Assembly (NCBI GenBank): GCA_037367405.1
Contig: JAZKJV010008261.1
Coordinates: 372,001-436,000, forward strand
Direction: 5' to 3'
Source of the DNA: Ottelia alismoides
Lineage: Eukaryota; Streptophyta; Magnoliopsida; Alismatales; Hydrocharitaceae
DNA length: 64,000 nt
Shown here: piece after piece, positions 1 through 12,269 of the stretch
How positions within the stretch are numbered: position 1 is the stretch's first letter
How the letters are laid out: the number at the start of each line of letters is the position of its first letter
Position numbers and translations under genes: made by a program
Notes under the pieces: generated by a model
The model's database searches: none
Seen by the model: only the letters and a program-made list of their open reading frames with translations
What the model was told of the DNA's origin: nothing

Positions 1-3000
1 GACAGCTTCTGCTGAAGTCTTCCGCTAGTGACAATACCACTTCTGCTCCTACTGTTTGTTTGGCTACTAGCCTACTACTTCAGGTACAATTGCCAACTCT
101 GCCTCTGCTTGCAGCCCTTCTTGGATTATTGATTATGGAGCATCTACTCATCTGACGAGGAAATGTAGTTTTCTCACCTTTCCACAACCGTCTTCCTCTG
201 TGAAGACTGTTTGGGTTGCTAATGGGGCCCATTCACTTGTCACTACCGTTGGTACTGTGGAGTTTTCTTCTAAACTTCGACTGACCGGAGTTTACTATGC
301 TCCTGTTTTTTCTCTTAGCTTTTTTTTTTTCTGTTCAAAAGTTATGCACCGAGCTTAACTATAGAGTTATTTTTGATGAGTTCTGTTGTTATTTTCAGGG
401 CATCTGGACGAGACATATTTTCTGTGGGGAACATGAGAAGAACGGTCTCTACTACCTGTATATCCCATCTGACTCTAGTTTTCCTGGAACTGCTTCTATA
501 TCTAAAGATCATCTTTTATGGCACCTTCGCCTTGGTCATCCATCTGCCAAATACATCTATTTGGTGTTCCCTGTACTCTCTATGCTCAAACCTTTTGAAT
601 GCGAGGCATGTTAGTTCGGGAAACATCATCAAGCGTCTTTTCTTGGTTGTGCTGAGTCTCATCGTGAAGTACCTTTTTCTTTAGTCCATTGTGATATTTG
701 GGGGCCATATCCAATCCATGCTCTGAGTGGACACAAGTATTTTGTCATTTTCTTGATGATTATAGTCGGTCATCTTTGGTCTATTTGTTAAAAGAGCGTT
801 CAGAGATTAATAATATTGTTAAGAATTTCTTCCATTATGTCAAGAATATTTTTTCCACTAGTATTCAAGATTTTCGTTCTAATAATGCCTTGGAATTCAC
901 CCAACATGATTTAATTAACTTCTTTGCATCCCAAGGCACCATTCATAAAGCCTCTTGTCCGTATACCTCCCAGTAGAATGGGGTAGCGGAAAGGAAACTC
1001 CGACATCTTCTAAACATTACTCGCTCCATCCTCACCTAATTGAAAGTACCTAAAACCTACTAGGGCGATGATGTTCTAACTGTCATTCATCTTATCAACA
1101 GAGTCCCCTCTACTTCTCTACATGGCTCCACTACGTTCTCTTTGCTATATCCAACTGAGTCACCCTTTCCTCTACCTCTGACAATTTTTGGATGCGTGAC
1201 TTTTGTTCAAAATTTTCACACTGTCGATAAGCTGTCTCCTCGTGCAATTAAATGTGTTTTCCTTGGTTATTCTCGTACTCAAAGAGCTACAGGTGTTATG
1301 ATCCAACATGGCATCGTTATTATATCTCTGCAGATGTAACCTTCAGCTTCGTCACTTCGTATGTTACTGATATTCCTCTGGATCTCCCTCTTTCACCAAT
1401 TGTCTATAAGCGCAAGCATATGTCTACACCACCAAATGTTCCTTTATTGCAGGATGATACATCTTCTTCACATGCCCCCTCCACTGATGTCCTGGATGAT
1501 CCTCAGGAGCTTCCCATTGCTCTACGCAGAACTAAGAGATAATGTACTGTCCATCCCATATCTCATTTCACTTTTACTGCTAGCTTATCATCCGAAAATA
1601 TGTCGATGCTCTCATGACTATCTCTATACCGAGAGACCACCATCGTGCATTGCAAGATTCTGGATGGCGATATGCCATGAATGAGGAGATGGATGCTCTT
1701 AATTCAAGAGGGACATGGGATTTTGTAAGGTGTCCTAAGGGTACTAGACCTGTGGCTTGCAGATGGATCTTCACAACCAAGCAGTCGCAGACAGAGCCAT
1801 TGACAGATTGAAAGTTCCTCTTGTGGACAATGGATTTACATATACATATGGAGTTTATTACTTTGAGACATTCTCTCCTGTTGCACGGATGGGCTCTATA
1901 AGGACTATTCATTCAATGGAAGCAAACAATGCCTGACCTATCTTTCAGCTCGATGTGAAAAATGCATTCATGTATGGCGATCTCGAGGAGGAGGTGTACA
2001 TGATGTAGCCTCCTGGTTACAAAGTCGAGGGGGAATGTGTTTGTCGACTTTGCAAGGCAATCTATGGTCTGAAGCAGAGGACAAAGGCATGGTTCGACAG
2101 TCTTAAAGTAGGAATCATCACTCTTGGCTTTCAGAGCAATATCTAACTACTCTGTGTTTTTTAGAAGATGACAAACTGGTACTGTCATATTTGTTGTTTA
2201 TGAGGATGATATGGTTGTCACAGGAGATGATGATAAAGGGGTACGAGAAACCAAGGTATTTTTTTAGAAGGTGTTCGTCACCAAGGACCTTGGTCCACTA
2301 TGCTATTTCTTGGGCATAGAAGTACTACGCACTATAGAGGGACTTCATCTCTTGCAGAGGAAGTACTGTCTGTACATCCTTACTGAAGATGGATTACTTG
2401 GATGCAAACCCTATGTTATTCCTGTAGATCCGAAAAAGCATTCCCCGTCCTCTGATCCGATCTTCGAAGATACTATACGATACATAAGTTTGGTTGGCAA
2501 GCTCCTTTTCCTTACTGTCACCATACCAGATATTTCCTATGCAATGAGTAAAGCTAGCCAACACTTGGAGCAACCTTGTTGTAGTCACTAGTAGGATGTC
2601 CTACAGATCCTACGATACTTGAAGGAATCCCCTGGATGTGGCATCTTTTATGGGATAAATGGCTACACTGATGTTATTGTCTATGCTGATGCGGATTGTG
2701 CAAGTTCACCCGAGGATCGTTGCTCCACCACAGGATTTGCTATGATAGTTGGAGGAAATCTTGTGACTTGGAGGAGTAAGAAACAGACTGCTGTATCCAG
2801 ATCCAGTGCAGAAGCATAGTACTAGGCGATGACTCAATCTACATGTGAGATAACGTGGCTATTGACATTCCTGAAGGACCCTGGTATTGTTGTCACCATT
2901 CCTATTCCACTATACTGTGACAACAAATCCGCTATATACATTGCCATGGATCCTGTGTTCCATGAGAGAACTAAGCATATAGAGATTGACTGCCATTTTG

Positions 3001-3014
3001 TTCGTGACGTCTAT
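1..3014 (+). pseudogene. Cop1: decayed Ty1/Copia gag-pol remnant
   Basis: This is the internal region of a Copia retrotransposon, in normal domain order but broken by many stops and frameshifts. A protease-like segment lies near 120-170, with D-Y-G-A where D-S-G-A is usual. A GAG-pre-integrase segment (WHLRLGHPS) lies near 520-545. The integrase core runs about 690-1010 (HCDIWGP, RSNNALEF, NGVAERK). An RT start is seen at 1614-1800 (GWRYAMNEEMDAL). RT continues at 2271-2590 and RNase H at 2619-3014 (YADADCAS, CDNKSA, KHIEIDCHFVRD). It lacks the proline-rich integrase-RT linker found in the other Copias here, and its RNase H differs clearly from theirs, so I treat it as a separate lineage. The 5' end lies outside the window. 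The 3' end stops abruptly after the FVRD motif, without the usual last 40 or so codons or a polypurine tract. Confidence 0.85.
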
Positions 3015-3176
3015 TGAGGTATTTGTATCTCTTCATAATTATTTCTTATCATTTTCTTTATGTATCTCTCATGTAATTAACCCAGAACATTCTCCTATAT
3101 AAGAGAGCCCTAGCGTCTCTTGAATAACAAATCATTTAGCTTTCAAAAAAAAACAAATCATTTCATTTTTCCAACA
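3015..3176 (+). repeat. Left LTR of Cop2 (about 162 bp)
   Basis: Starts TGAGG and ends CCAACA, directly before a primer-binding site. It contains a TATA-like TATATAAGAGAG near 3102 and a TATGTAT/TGTAATTAACCC stretch shared with the other short Copia LTRs in the window. The start is inferred from length and the TG dinucleotide and could be a few bases off. Near 3147-3168 it has an A-rich tract and a repeated AAACAAATCATTT. Confidence 0.65.
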
Positions 3177-3188
3177 CGGTATCAGAGC
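3177..3188 (+). other. Primer-binding site, initiator Met tRNA
   Basis: CGGTATCAGAGC follows the left LTR. It matches the usual plant Copia primer site TGGTATCAGAGC except at the first base. The leader up to the gag start at 3721 has no coding content that I recognise. Confidence 0.8.
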
Positions 3189-3720
3189 AATGTTACTAGA
3201 CCGGGGTTCCCGCATCCCATCAAAACCCTAACCCTACCTGCCAACCCCTAAACCCCCCCTTCTCCCCAACGTCGCTGACTGTCCAACTCTCTATCCTGGC
3301 GCTGTCAGCTATTCACCGACCCTCCGCCCGACCGAGGGACGGTCCTGGACGACGTCAGGCTGCAGCCTGCTGCTGCAGCCTGCCGCCTCTAGACTGCGAT
3401 TGCTCGCCGCTGCACTCTCGAGGCGCGGGCTGTTGCTCCACCAGTGGCCGGCCGCTTCCCAACACTTTGTGGGCTTCTCCAACGTTATAGGGTTGCGGGT
3501 TTGGTCACTGCTGTAGCCATATATGGTCTGATTTTGACCGGGGATCGTGATTTTGGGTGCATAAATCACGTTTTCCAGACCTAGACTTCATCAAGGATTG
3601 AAGAGGATGGTTGTATGAATACACATACAACCACTCCTACATATGATTGTGTAGACTCACTCAGAGTAGTATACTACCCAGTCTTGTTCCAGATTTGATT
3701 TGCTCGGCATTCTTTTTATC

Positions 3721-6700
3721 ATGCCAGAAAACAAAGGTGATGTTTTTTCATCGTCTGGTGCCTTCAAGGGCCCGACTCCTATCATCAAGATGGATGGGAT
3801 CAACTACGAGTTGCGGTCCATGCAGTTTCGCACCCTCATGTAGTGCCATAACAAGGAGCATATTCCGACGGATTCCGAGTCGACATACAAGACTGTGGCT
3901 AATGCTTTTCGGAAGAAAGAAGATGCCTATGCACGGATTTGGCTCTCCGGGACGCTCACCACGGAGATTGCCAACGATATAGTCAATCAACTCACAACCA
4001 AGGCCATGTGGGACATCTTGGTTGCTACATATGAGCAAGCCAAAAATGAGAGCTTGATTCTACAGCTACAATATGACATTTTTTCGATCAAGCAGAATGA
4101 TCGACCTCTTCATGCCCATTTTCCGCATCTTCGAGGCATGTTTGAGCGTATGCATAGCTTTATGCCTATTACTACCAGCACTGAGAAACAACATGCATAT
4201 CGGAATGCGACAATGACAGTAGCCTTTCTGTCATCACTTGACTCTGAGTACGATGCAGCTCGTACTCAACTACTTACTGGTGAGATGATACCTCCAATGG
4301 AGAAGGTCTATAAGAGGCTGAGCAGGATTACTACTTCATCTACTATCGCGGCCCAGACTCCCTATGTTATGGCTGCTTCTCGCGATAGAGGGAGTACTTC
4401 ACAGTTTCGCGGGCGAGGACCCCTTGGTCGAGGAGGACGTCAACAGGGTCCATGCTCACACTGCCACCGTCTCGGTCATTCGGAGGAGACATGCTATCTG
4501 AAGCATGGGTATCCTGCGTCTGCTCGTGTAGCTGAGCAAACCGAGCCGTCTCCAGCTCTGTCTCAAGATGCACAGTTTGATGATATTGTTTCTAGATTGA
4601 GGGGGATGATGACTACACCAACCACTCCAGCTGCATGATCTTCAGATGTTGCAGTTACTGCTAGAGCTTCTCCGAGTTTATCAGGTATTGCTTATGCACT
4701 TACCAGTTGTAGAATTCCAGATTTGACTGATTGGATCATGGACTCCGGAGCATCGCATCATATGTGTGGAGATCGAGCTCAATTTAGTTCTTACCGGTTA
4801 TCCCACCTGGTCGATCAGTGGTGATTGCTAATAGGGTTCATCTACCCATCGTTGGTCTGGGGGAGATTGTCCTAGCTCCCTCCATGCGATTGCAAAATGT
4901 TTTACTTGTTCCTGCATTTCAGATGAATCTTCATTCTATTAGCCAGATTACAAAAGAGTTACATTGCCGTGACATATTTGCTCTGTCTTCTCTTGTGTTT
5001 CAGGATATACTCACGGGAAAGTGATTGGATGTGGCCGTGAGCAGAGAGGACTTTACAGACTTGTCCAGCCTTCGTAAACTGGTGTTTCTACCATTCTTTC
5101 TAGATTTGTTTCTCCTTACACGTGGCATCTTCGCTATGGATATCTTCCTTTGTAGAAGCTGTGTCATGTTCTCCCTCAGATCTCTACTCGCACCACCTTG
5201 GAGCGTGAGGCATGCCGGCTTCGGAAGCACTATTAGTCTTTTATTCCAAATCGTCAGTCGTCACAGTAGTCAGTCATTTGAGTTGTTTCATTTTGATATT
5301 TGGAGTCCTAGTCGTGTTCCCAATCATCAGGGGCATGGGTTCTATATGGTTGCTATGGATGATTTCTCTAGATTATCTTGGGTCTTCTTGTTAAAGAATA
5401 AGTCTGAAGCTGGTCCTGCCATTTGATCGTTTCTTATTGAAATCAAGAATATTTTTTCTGCTAATGTGAATTTTGTTCGCACTGACAATGCCTTAGAATT
5501 TTCTACTTTACAGTTTTCTAAATTTCTGAGATCTCTTGGTATTGTGCATCGGAATTCTTGTGCCTATACTTCGCAACATAACGGTGTTGCTGAACGTAAA
5601 TACCGTCATCTTCTTGATGTTACGAGGACTCTTTTGATTCATAGTCGAGCTCCTCATTCTTTTGAAGGTGATGCGTTTATGACTGCTTGTTACTTTGTGG
5701 ACCGCACGCCTTCCACGATCCTTGGAGAAAAGGTCCCTTTCTTGATTGTGTTTCCCGAGAAGGACCTATTCTCCGTTACTCCCAGGGTTTTTTATTCTGT
5801 GGCATTTGTCCACAATTTTACTCCTAATCGTGACAATCTATCTCCAAGAGCTGTCAAATGTGTGTTTGTTGGCTATTCTTGTACCAAAAAAGGATATACA
5901 TGTTTTGATCCTGTAGGACGAAAATATTATGAGTGCTAATGTCACATTTTCTGTGTCTATTACGTATTTTTTTCCTACAGTGACTGGTTGTCTAACTATG
6001 ACTTTGGAGAAGATATTTTTGTTCCACCACCTCTGTCATCTCCACCACCACCACCACCACCTCCAGTTGAGTCACACTCATCTCCACCACCACCTCCTCC
6101 ACCACCTCTACCTCCGTCTACCCTGGCACAATTTTTGCTATGTTTTTACATTCGCAGGTCCTCCACTCGCCCCTCTGCTCATGTGCGTTCTCCATCATCC
6201 AGCATGCCTCAAGTATGTAATGAACACATTGTTTCTACTAATGACACTGGTGATATGCTTGTACCTCAGGATACTGGATAGGAGGAGGTGATATCAGAGG
6301 ATATAGAGGACAATGATCTTGATGTACTATTGCCTTGAGGAAACCACACCGTAATAGCGTCGTTTATCCGCTTACTGCTCATGTTTCCTTGGATCATCTA
6401 TGAGAAGAGTACATGAGGTTTGTCATGGGACTCTTGACTGTTGCTTTACCGCACACATATTAGGAGGCCATACATGATAGTAGCTGGCGTCTTGCCATGG
6501 AGGAGGAAATTGCCACGTTGCAGTCTCGTGGTACCTGGGGTGTTGTTTCTCCTCCTCTAGGTGCATCTGTTGTAGGGTGCAAATGGATCTTTATAGTGAA
6601 ACATCATGCATATGGCAGTGTGGATTGCTATAAGGTAAAGCTTGTTGCATGAGGGTTCACCCATACTTATGGGGTGAACTATCAGGATACTTTTTCATCG

Positions 6701-7614
6701 ATGGCCAGGCAATTGACATTGCACATTCTTCTATCAGTTGTTGTATCTCAAGAGTGGCCTCATTACCAACCTGATTTGAAGAATGCATTTCTATATGGAG
6801 ATCTGCAAGAGGAGGTATATCTGTAGCAACCACCATGATTTGCCGCTGAGGGGAAGTCTCAGACGGTTTGTCGGCTCCACAAGGCGATTTACGGCCTGAA
6901 CAGAGTCCGAGAGCTTGGTACCATAAGTTGTCAGAAATGATTGAGAACCAGGAGTTTGCGCGGTCAACTGCGGATCATTCACTGTTTATCCAGGGGACAC
7001 GGAGAGGTACTGTTGCTATTCTGGTTTATGTTAATATTATTGTCACGGGTGATGAGCATGGCATTCCGGCTGCCAAGGAGTTCCTAGGTCGGCAGTTTGT
7101 TACTTACCAAATATCTTGGTAGTCTTCGTTACTGACTGCTTGTTAGCTAGTGCAGATGCAGATTATGCAGGGTGCTCCAAGGACAAGAGGTCTTCCTCTG
7201 GCTTTGCAGTGTTCATAGGAAGCTCCTTGGTGTCATGGAAGAGCTAGAAGTAGACGTTGGTCGCCAGATCTAGTGCAGAGTTAGAGCACAAAGACATGAC
7301 ACATGTGAGTACATACATGATGTGGGTCAGATCTGTTCTTATTGGTCAAGCGGTTGAGGTGCCACTTCCCATGCACCTCCAATGCGACAACCATGCTGCT
7401 CTTTTCATTGCTAACAACCCAACCTTCCATGAGAGGATGACGTATATCAAGGAAGATTGTTACTACACTTGTGACATGATTCATACGGGTTTCATCTTCA
7501 CTACCATGCCAGCTCCGGAGATCAGACGGTAACGTGTTCACCAAGGCCCTAGCCCGAGGGCCATTCTAGAGATGTTCCAAGCTGAGCATGATTGGTATCT
7601 ATGCTCCAGCTTGA
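3721..7614 (+). pseudogene. Cop2 gag-pol polyprotein remnant
   Basis: The start at 3721 (MPENKGDVF) aligns with the gag start of Cop7. A TAG at 3841 interrupts gag, which then stays open to a TGA at 4636. Gag carries a CCHC zinc knuckle (CSHCHRLGHSEETC) near 4452-4495. Protease DSGASHH lies near 4740. A frameshift follows near 4798. Integrase pieces lie at 5281-5424 (FHFDIWSP, MDDFSRLSW) and 5466-5938 (RTDNALEF, NGVAERK). A proline-rich linker encoded by CCA/CCT repeats spans about 6020-6120. RT begins near 6490. Near 7100-7150 the frame jumps from RT (GRQFVTYQ) straight into RNase H (ADADYAGCSKD), which implies a deletion of a few hundred bases. RNase H runs to the stop at 7612-7614. Confidence 0.85.
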
Positions 7615-7621
7615 GGGGGGG

Positions 7622-7778
7622 TGTTCAGATATTAGTTATCTTTTACTTATTTTATGTATTCTCTTTTCATTCTGTCTACTTTATGTAATTTGCCCAACAT
7701 GTTTCTCTTATATATACAAGAACTCTAGGACCTCATGAATAAGCAACTCATTATTTTCTCTCCACACAATCTGCAACA
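7622..7778 (+). repeat. Right LTR of Cop2 (157 bp)
   Basis: Follows a purine tract (GAGGGGGGG, ending 7621). Begins TGTTCAG and ends GCAACA. It contains CTACTTTATGTAATTTGCCC and a TATA-like TCTTATATATACAAG, the same layout as the other short LTRs here. Confidence 0.85.
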
Positions 7779-7789
7779 CCCGCTCATTT

Positions 7790-10700
7790 GAAAAGTGTAA
7801 TGGCAAGATGTTTGAGAACTAGGATTGTTGAGTAGTGTAAAACTTCAAGGAAATCAAAGCGGGCATATTTAATCATACCAGAAATATATTCTTTACTTCA
7901 TAAATAAAAGATTGAGTGTTAGACTTATCGTCAGACATATTTTTCAAAAGAAAAATCCATGAAATTCATGAGTAATCATTGACAACTCCAAGAAAAAATA
8001 TACCTATGGTGGTCAGGGACATGACTTGGATCCTAAATATCAAAATGTACCAACTCAAATAAAAAACTACTGCTACAACTCTGATAATCAGGATAACTAG
8101 AACAATAATGCTTCCCAAGCTGGCACGCCTTGCACTGAAAAGTAGACCAAGATCGAATCTGAGGGAGGACTCTATGCAACTTCTACAAAGGAAGATGCCC
8201 GAACCAAAGATGCTACATGTAGGGGTAGGCTGACCCAATGGGAATGAAAGAAGCACCAACAAACGGTGGTTGGACCAATCTGTAGATACCCGTTGCTCAC
8301 GTCCACATCCAATCATCCTTCCCGTGAGTATATTTTGAAACACAAGAGAGAAACGGGGTCAAATACGACACAACAATGCAGATCCATGGTGATTTGACTA
8401 ATATAAAATAAATTGATGGAGCAATCTAGAGCATGCAGAACATTATGCAAGTACATGGACCATGTCAACCGAATCTTCCCCTCTCCTGTAGTGGAAGAAT
8501 GTGTCCCATAATCAATAACAACGAATCTGCTTGGATGAATTGATCTGTAAGAAGTGAACTGAGCTCTATCTCCATATAGGTGATGAGAGGCATTTGAATC
8601 CATGATTTACTCCAAGATGTCTGCCTTCTGACAACTCGTAAGGACATAGTCTATACCTGAAGTACTGGAAGATGCTCGGGCAACGAAGTCAAATGGACCC
8701 GATGAAGCACTAGAGGGTCCATGAGCGAGAGGCACGATCTCCCTCAAACGGGAGACAAATTCATCGAACTACTGGTCAGTGGAAGTGGCAAGAGCAACAT
8801 GCCCAACTTGCTCTGCGGCACAGGATGAGGTTGGAAATCCATGCTTCAAATAATATGCATCCTCAAAGTGACCAGGGGTGTTGTGAACCCCCGAGGATCC
8901 GGGTACCTGTTTACGCTACCTTCGCAGCTTTCCATTCACTAGAGATCGCATAATTTATAGAATAACATGGAATTTTTTTCGTTGCAATCATTGGCATCTG
9001 ACATTCACATTTATATTCATAACCACCAGTTAATTGAGACAATTGGCACCAAAATCTTATTTCATTAATTTCCATATGATTTTACAACATGTACAATGTC
9101 TGTCAATACATACAACATCCCAAAAATTTGACTGAAGAGAAGAAGCATTTTACAATATCAATTGAACTAAAAACTGTAACAAAAACCACATACCGTCTGG
9201 TATAGACCTTGTCTCCTGGAACCATGTATAGCTACTAAACAGCAGACTGTTTGCCTGCCAAACATGTTAGGAAAGAAGAAGCGTCAGCGGGCGCTGGTAC
9301 CTCCCAAAAACTTATAAACATAAACAAGGATTTAATATGTTCAAAAGTAACAAGTAGAAAGGTGAAACAACTCAATTTAATTTTATTTCTACTTTAGAAA
9401 GCAACAAAAGGATGCAAGTGTAACACTGTACATAAGTTTAGATTTTTCATGCATGGATATGGGATCTAAACAGGCCTAAAATCAGATCTTGAAATTACGT
9501 TTTATGAGATTTTTGAGAGTAAAATCTTGCATGTAAAAAGAAATCAAATTTTCCATTCTTGAATGTTAAATATTAAAATCAAGAGCTATGCTCTTTTGGT
9601 AGAAATTAGGTGTGTATTGGGACATAGATGTCAATAAAGAAGGGTTTAGTTTCACAAAATCATGGATGGCAGCAAGAGAAGAAAAGGAATTGTACATGCA
9701 CAAAAAATCAAGTTTAATATACATGCATGGCAGCAAGGGATGGGGAAGGAGGTACCTATTTCTCTAAGATTGGAGAGAACTTTTGCATGCAATGGGAAAG
9801 GTTGCAACAGCCTCCAGGGGATGGAAGACAGCAGCTTCAGCTGCTGTTTTTGCTTCTGACAGGCTTTACAGTGGCTATAGAGACTCCCCTTGGAGCAGCA
9901 ACAGCAGCAAAGGAGTCAACCCAACACTTGGAAGGCAAGGAGGACATCTATACCTCCAGAACAATTGCTTTAGGCAGCACCTGAGACCTTAATGGTGTTG
10001 GACATCATCATTACCGAAGTCTGGAGGAGACTTTGGGCTTCTTTGTTGCAGAATTTGGGCAGATTTGGAGTTGGGGGAAATTAAGAGGAGAATAAGGGGA
10101 AGAAAGGAAGAAGAATAGAGGGGAGAAGTGAAGTCACGGCTGGAATTTAAGAGAAAAGAGGAGGGTTTCTTGGTGATATTAAATAGGGGAAATGAGGGTG
10201 TGGGATGTTGACAAATGGAAGTAAAAGAGAAGCCACAGCCAAGTGGAAAGAAACAAGTCCTGCTGTAGCAGACGTCAGTCTGTTTAAAATTAATTTTTTT
10301 TATTTTTCTTTTCTTTTATTTGGCATACAAATGTTGCCCGAGTTCGCGCCTTGAGCCTCCGAAATTGACGCGAAATATCCTGATTTGATCGTCTCGGAAC
10401 GACGATCAATATGAGTATAATATTGCTATACTTCCGGTCAGGTTAGGATGCTCGAAATTTTTGGATACGATTTTTGTTTAAGATTAAATTTTGTGATTTA
10501 AAAATATCAAACGACCTCCGATTGACGAACGGTCGATTCCGTTAGTCTTGTTTCGTTGAATCGGATCTAACGACGGTCTCGGTTCGTTTCACGGTTTCCG
10601 AATTTGCGTCGCGGCTTTTTCACGGCACGCATTACGGAGCGACCGATTTTTTTGGTCGATTTCGTCCGAACGACTTTTAATTCACGATCAATTGATCGAT

Positions 10701-11536
10701 TTAGGTTGTTCGGTATTAACCAACAACTTTATTGGGTTATTCGGACCCTAATCGAGTCGGGTTCGAGTTCGATTGGAAAACGGGTGTTACAGGTGTGACA
10801 ATAAGTACATGGTTGATGTGGACGAGCACCTCCCCTGCCACAAGCACTACGCCCTCTGAACTGAAAAGATCCTCCTCTACCGTGGGATGCAACCATAGCT
10901 TAGGAGGTCTGAGGGGAATCCGAAGAAGGGTATGTAATCCTACCGAGTCTGCGATATGCTTCATCCATGGGAGGTATGATAGCATTGAAAAGTAACCAAG
11001 ATCGTGTGGCATCATACTTTGGATTAAGAGCTGCCAAAAAGACACCAACCATGATGGCGTTCTCGTACACTTTCTATTGCACCAGAGATGCTGTCGAGGC
11101 ATCAAGCTGTGAAGATTCTGAAACATGCCTCTGAGAGACCTCAAGGGCATGAAGAGGATGGCCATTTTGCTTGACCGTGTAGATGTCATTATGGAGATAT
11201 AGTATCTTTGCCTTAATCCTCGCCTGAGAGTATTGACGGCGAGGATGTCCCACATCGCCTTGCAAATGGGGCATGATGTAGGATATCATTGGCTATCTCC
11301 ACGATCAGGTAACGGATAGCCACATGTGCATACGTATCATCTGTTTCCCAAGAGGCATTATCCCCAGTCTTGTTTATCGGCTCGTGCTATGTCAGAATGT
11401 GCATCTTCCCATTACACTTCATAAGCCTCATGAACTGCATGGTCCATAACTCATAGTTGGTCCCATCCATCTTAACAATGGGCATTAGATCTTTGAAGGC
11501 TTCTGGAGATGGGTTATCGACCTTGTTCTCTGACAT
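7790..11536 (-). pseudogene. Cop3 gag, protease and partial integrase remnant
   Basis: Gag starts at 11536 on the minus strand (MSENKVDNPS, then KMDGTNYELW). It has internal stops and runs to the first half of the CCHC knuckle next to 10797. The knuckle resumes at 8876, beyond the inserted ChrS. Protease near 8600 reads D-S-N-A where D-S-G-A is expected. The GAG-pre-integrase and integrase pieces at 7966-8343 are frameshifted (FQNILTGRMIG, WFIL-type segments, VVNDYS). The last recognisable integrase codons (KNIF-like) lie near 7880. It cannot encode a working protein. Confidence 0.8.
8882..10791 (-). mobile_element. ChrS: solo LTR of a chromovirus-type Gypsy element
   Basis: A 1,910-bp insertion that begins TGTGAACCCC and ends GGGTGTTACA on the plus strand. 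It is flanked by a perfect 5-bp duplication GGTGT (8877-8881 and 10792-10796). It interrupts the zinc-knuckle codons of the Cop3 gag, which resume exactly outside the duplication. There is no internal domain, primer site or coding region. Its ends and several inner blocks (for example CTGTTTGCCTGCCAAACATG near 9249, and AACGGTCGATTCC near 10530) recur in the 3' LTR of Chr1, so this is a solo LTR of the same or a sister family in minus orientation. The short ORFs inside look spurious. Confidence 0.9.
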
Positions 11537-12122
11537 GATGCTAGGAAAGGATGTGGCCAGGACTGTAGACTGAATCAGACATGTTTACGCGAATATATGG
11601 GAATTATTTTGTGTGCATAGTCATGCCACAACCATCCCTTCAACCAGGGGAGCGCTCTAGGCATGCGAATGACTCTAGAGGTCTTGTTTCACCGAAAATT
11701 GCACAACATCATATCATTGTTAGACCTCGGGGGGGGAAACAGTGAAGGCCGATACCTTATGCAGCGGGGACGAGCTCACGAGGGGCTGCGAGGGCTGCCG
11801 CGAGCCACGAGGGGTCACAGGGGTGGCTGTGGCCACCATGCGGAGCGTCTGGAGCGGCTATAGTGGGTTTGCAGCAACCAACGGTGCGGCTAGGGCGGCT
11901 GCAGGTGTCTTATGTGGGGATGCAACACCCGACGAGACTGTTAAGGTGGCAGCAAGTGTCGAGCAGGAGTCCGCAACAGAGGGGATTTGTGCACGGGGCT
12001 GCTAGAGAGGCGGTCAGCCTTAGTGGTGCTGTGCGGGGAGCCGTTGGGTAGCGGTGGTAGAGGAGAGGGTGATAGGTGGGAGAAGGGGACTTAAGGCAAG
12101 AGAGCTACGGTCTAGCACCACT

Positions 12123-12134
12123 GCTCTGATATCA
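12123..12134 (-). other. Primer-binding site of Cop3
   Basis: On the minus strand TGATATCAGAGC follows the 5' LTR. This is the initiator-Met primer site with one substitution. Confidence 0.75.
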
Positions 12135-12269
12135 TGTGGAAAGAGAATGTTGAATTGATTATGAAAGGGGGGCATAAGGCTCTTTTATAATGAGAGGAGA
12201 TGGTAAATTACATAAACACAAGAATAGAAAATAGATAAAAAAATAAGGAGAGATAAATCTCTCTCAACA
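12135..12269 (-). repeat. 5' LTR of Cop3 (135 bp)
   Basis: Plus-strand TGTGGAAAG...CTCAACA next to the primer site. The order of blocks (CTCTTTTATAATGAGAGG, GGTAAATTACATAA) matches the Cop4 and Cop5 LTRs. Beyond it (from 12270) host sequence begins. Confidence 0.8.

Larger units (their letters stand above)
3015..7778 (+). mobile_element. Cop2: Copia element with short LTRs
   Basis: A structurally near-complete Copia: LTR-like sequence, initiator-Met primer site, leader (3189-3720), gag-pol remnant, purine tract ending at 7621 and a 157-bp right LTR. The two LTRs are poorly similar by eye, and the flanking 5-bp sites (TCTAT or similar on the left, CCCGC on the right) do not match. It is therefore either very old or a recombinant of two related elements. 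Its left end abuts Cop1 and its right end abuts the truncated 3' side of Cop3. Confidence 0.75.
7779..12269 (-). mobile_element. Cop3: minus-strand Copia, 3' truncated, split by solo LTR ChrS
   Basis: Read on the minus strand, the order is 5' LTR (12269-12135), primer site, leader (about 12120-11537), gag, protease and the first half of integrase. It then stops at the junction with the Cop2 right LTR near 7779-7790. RT, RNase H and the 3' LTR are missing, so the 3' half was lost before or when Cop2 came to lie next to it. The leader region 11537-12120 is GC-rich and has no recognisable gene. Confidence 0.8.

Noticed and set aside
11663..12051. Gly/Arg-rich plus-strand ORFs near the Cop3 primer site
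   Set aside because: This is the antisense of the Cop3 leader. The coding signal of the element is on the other strand.
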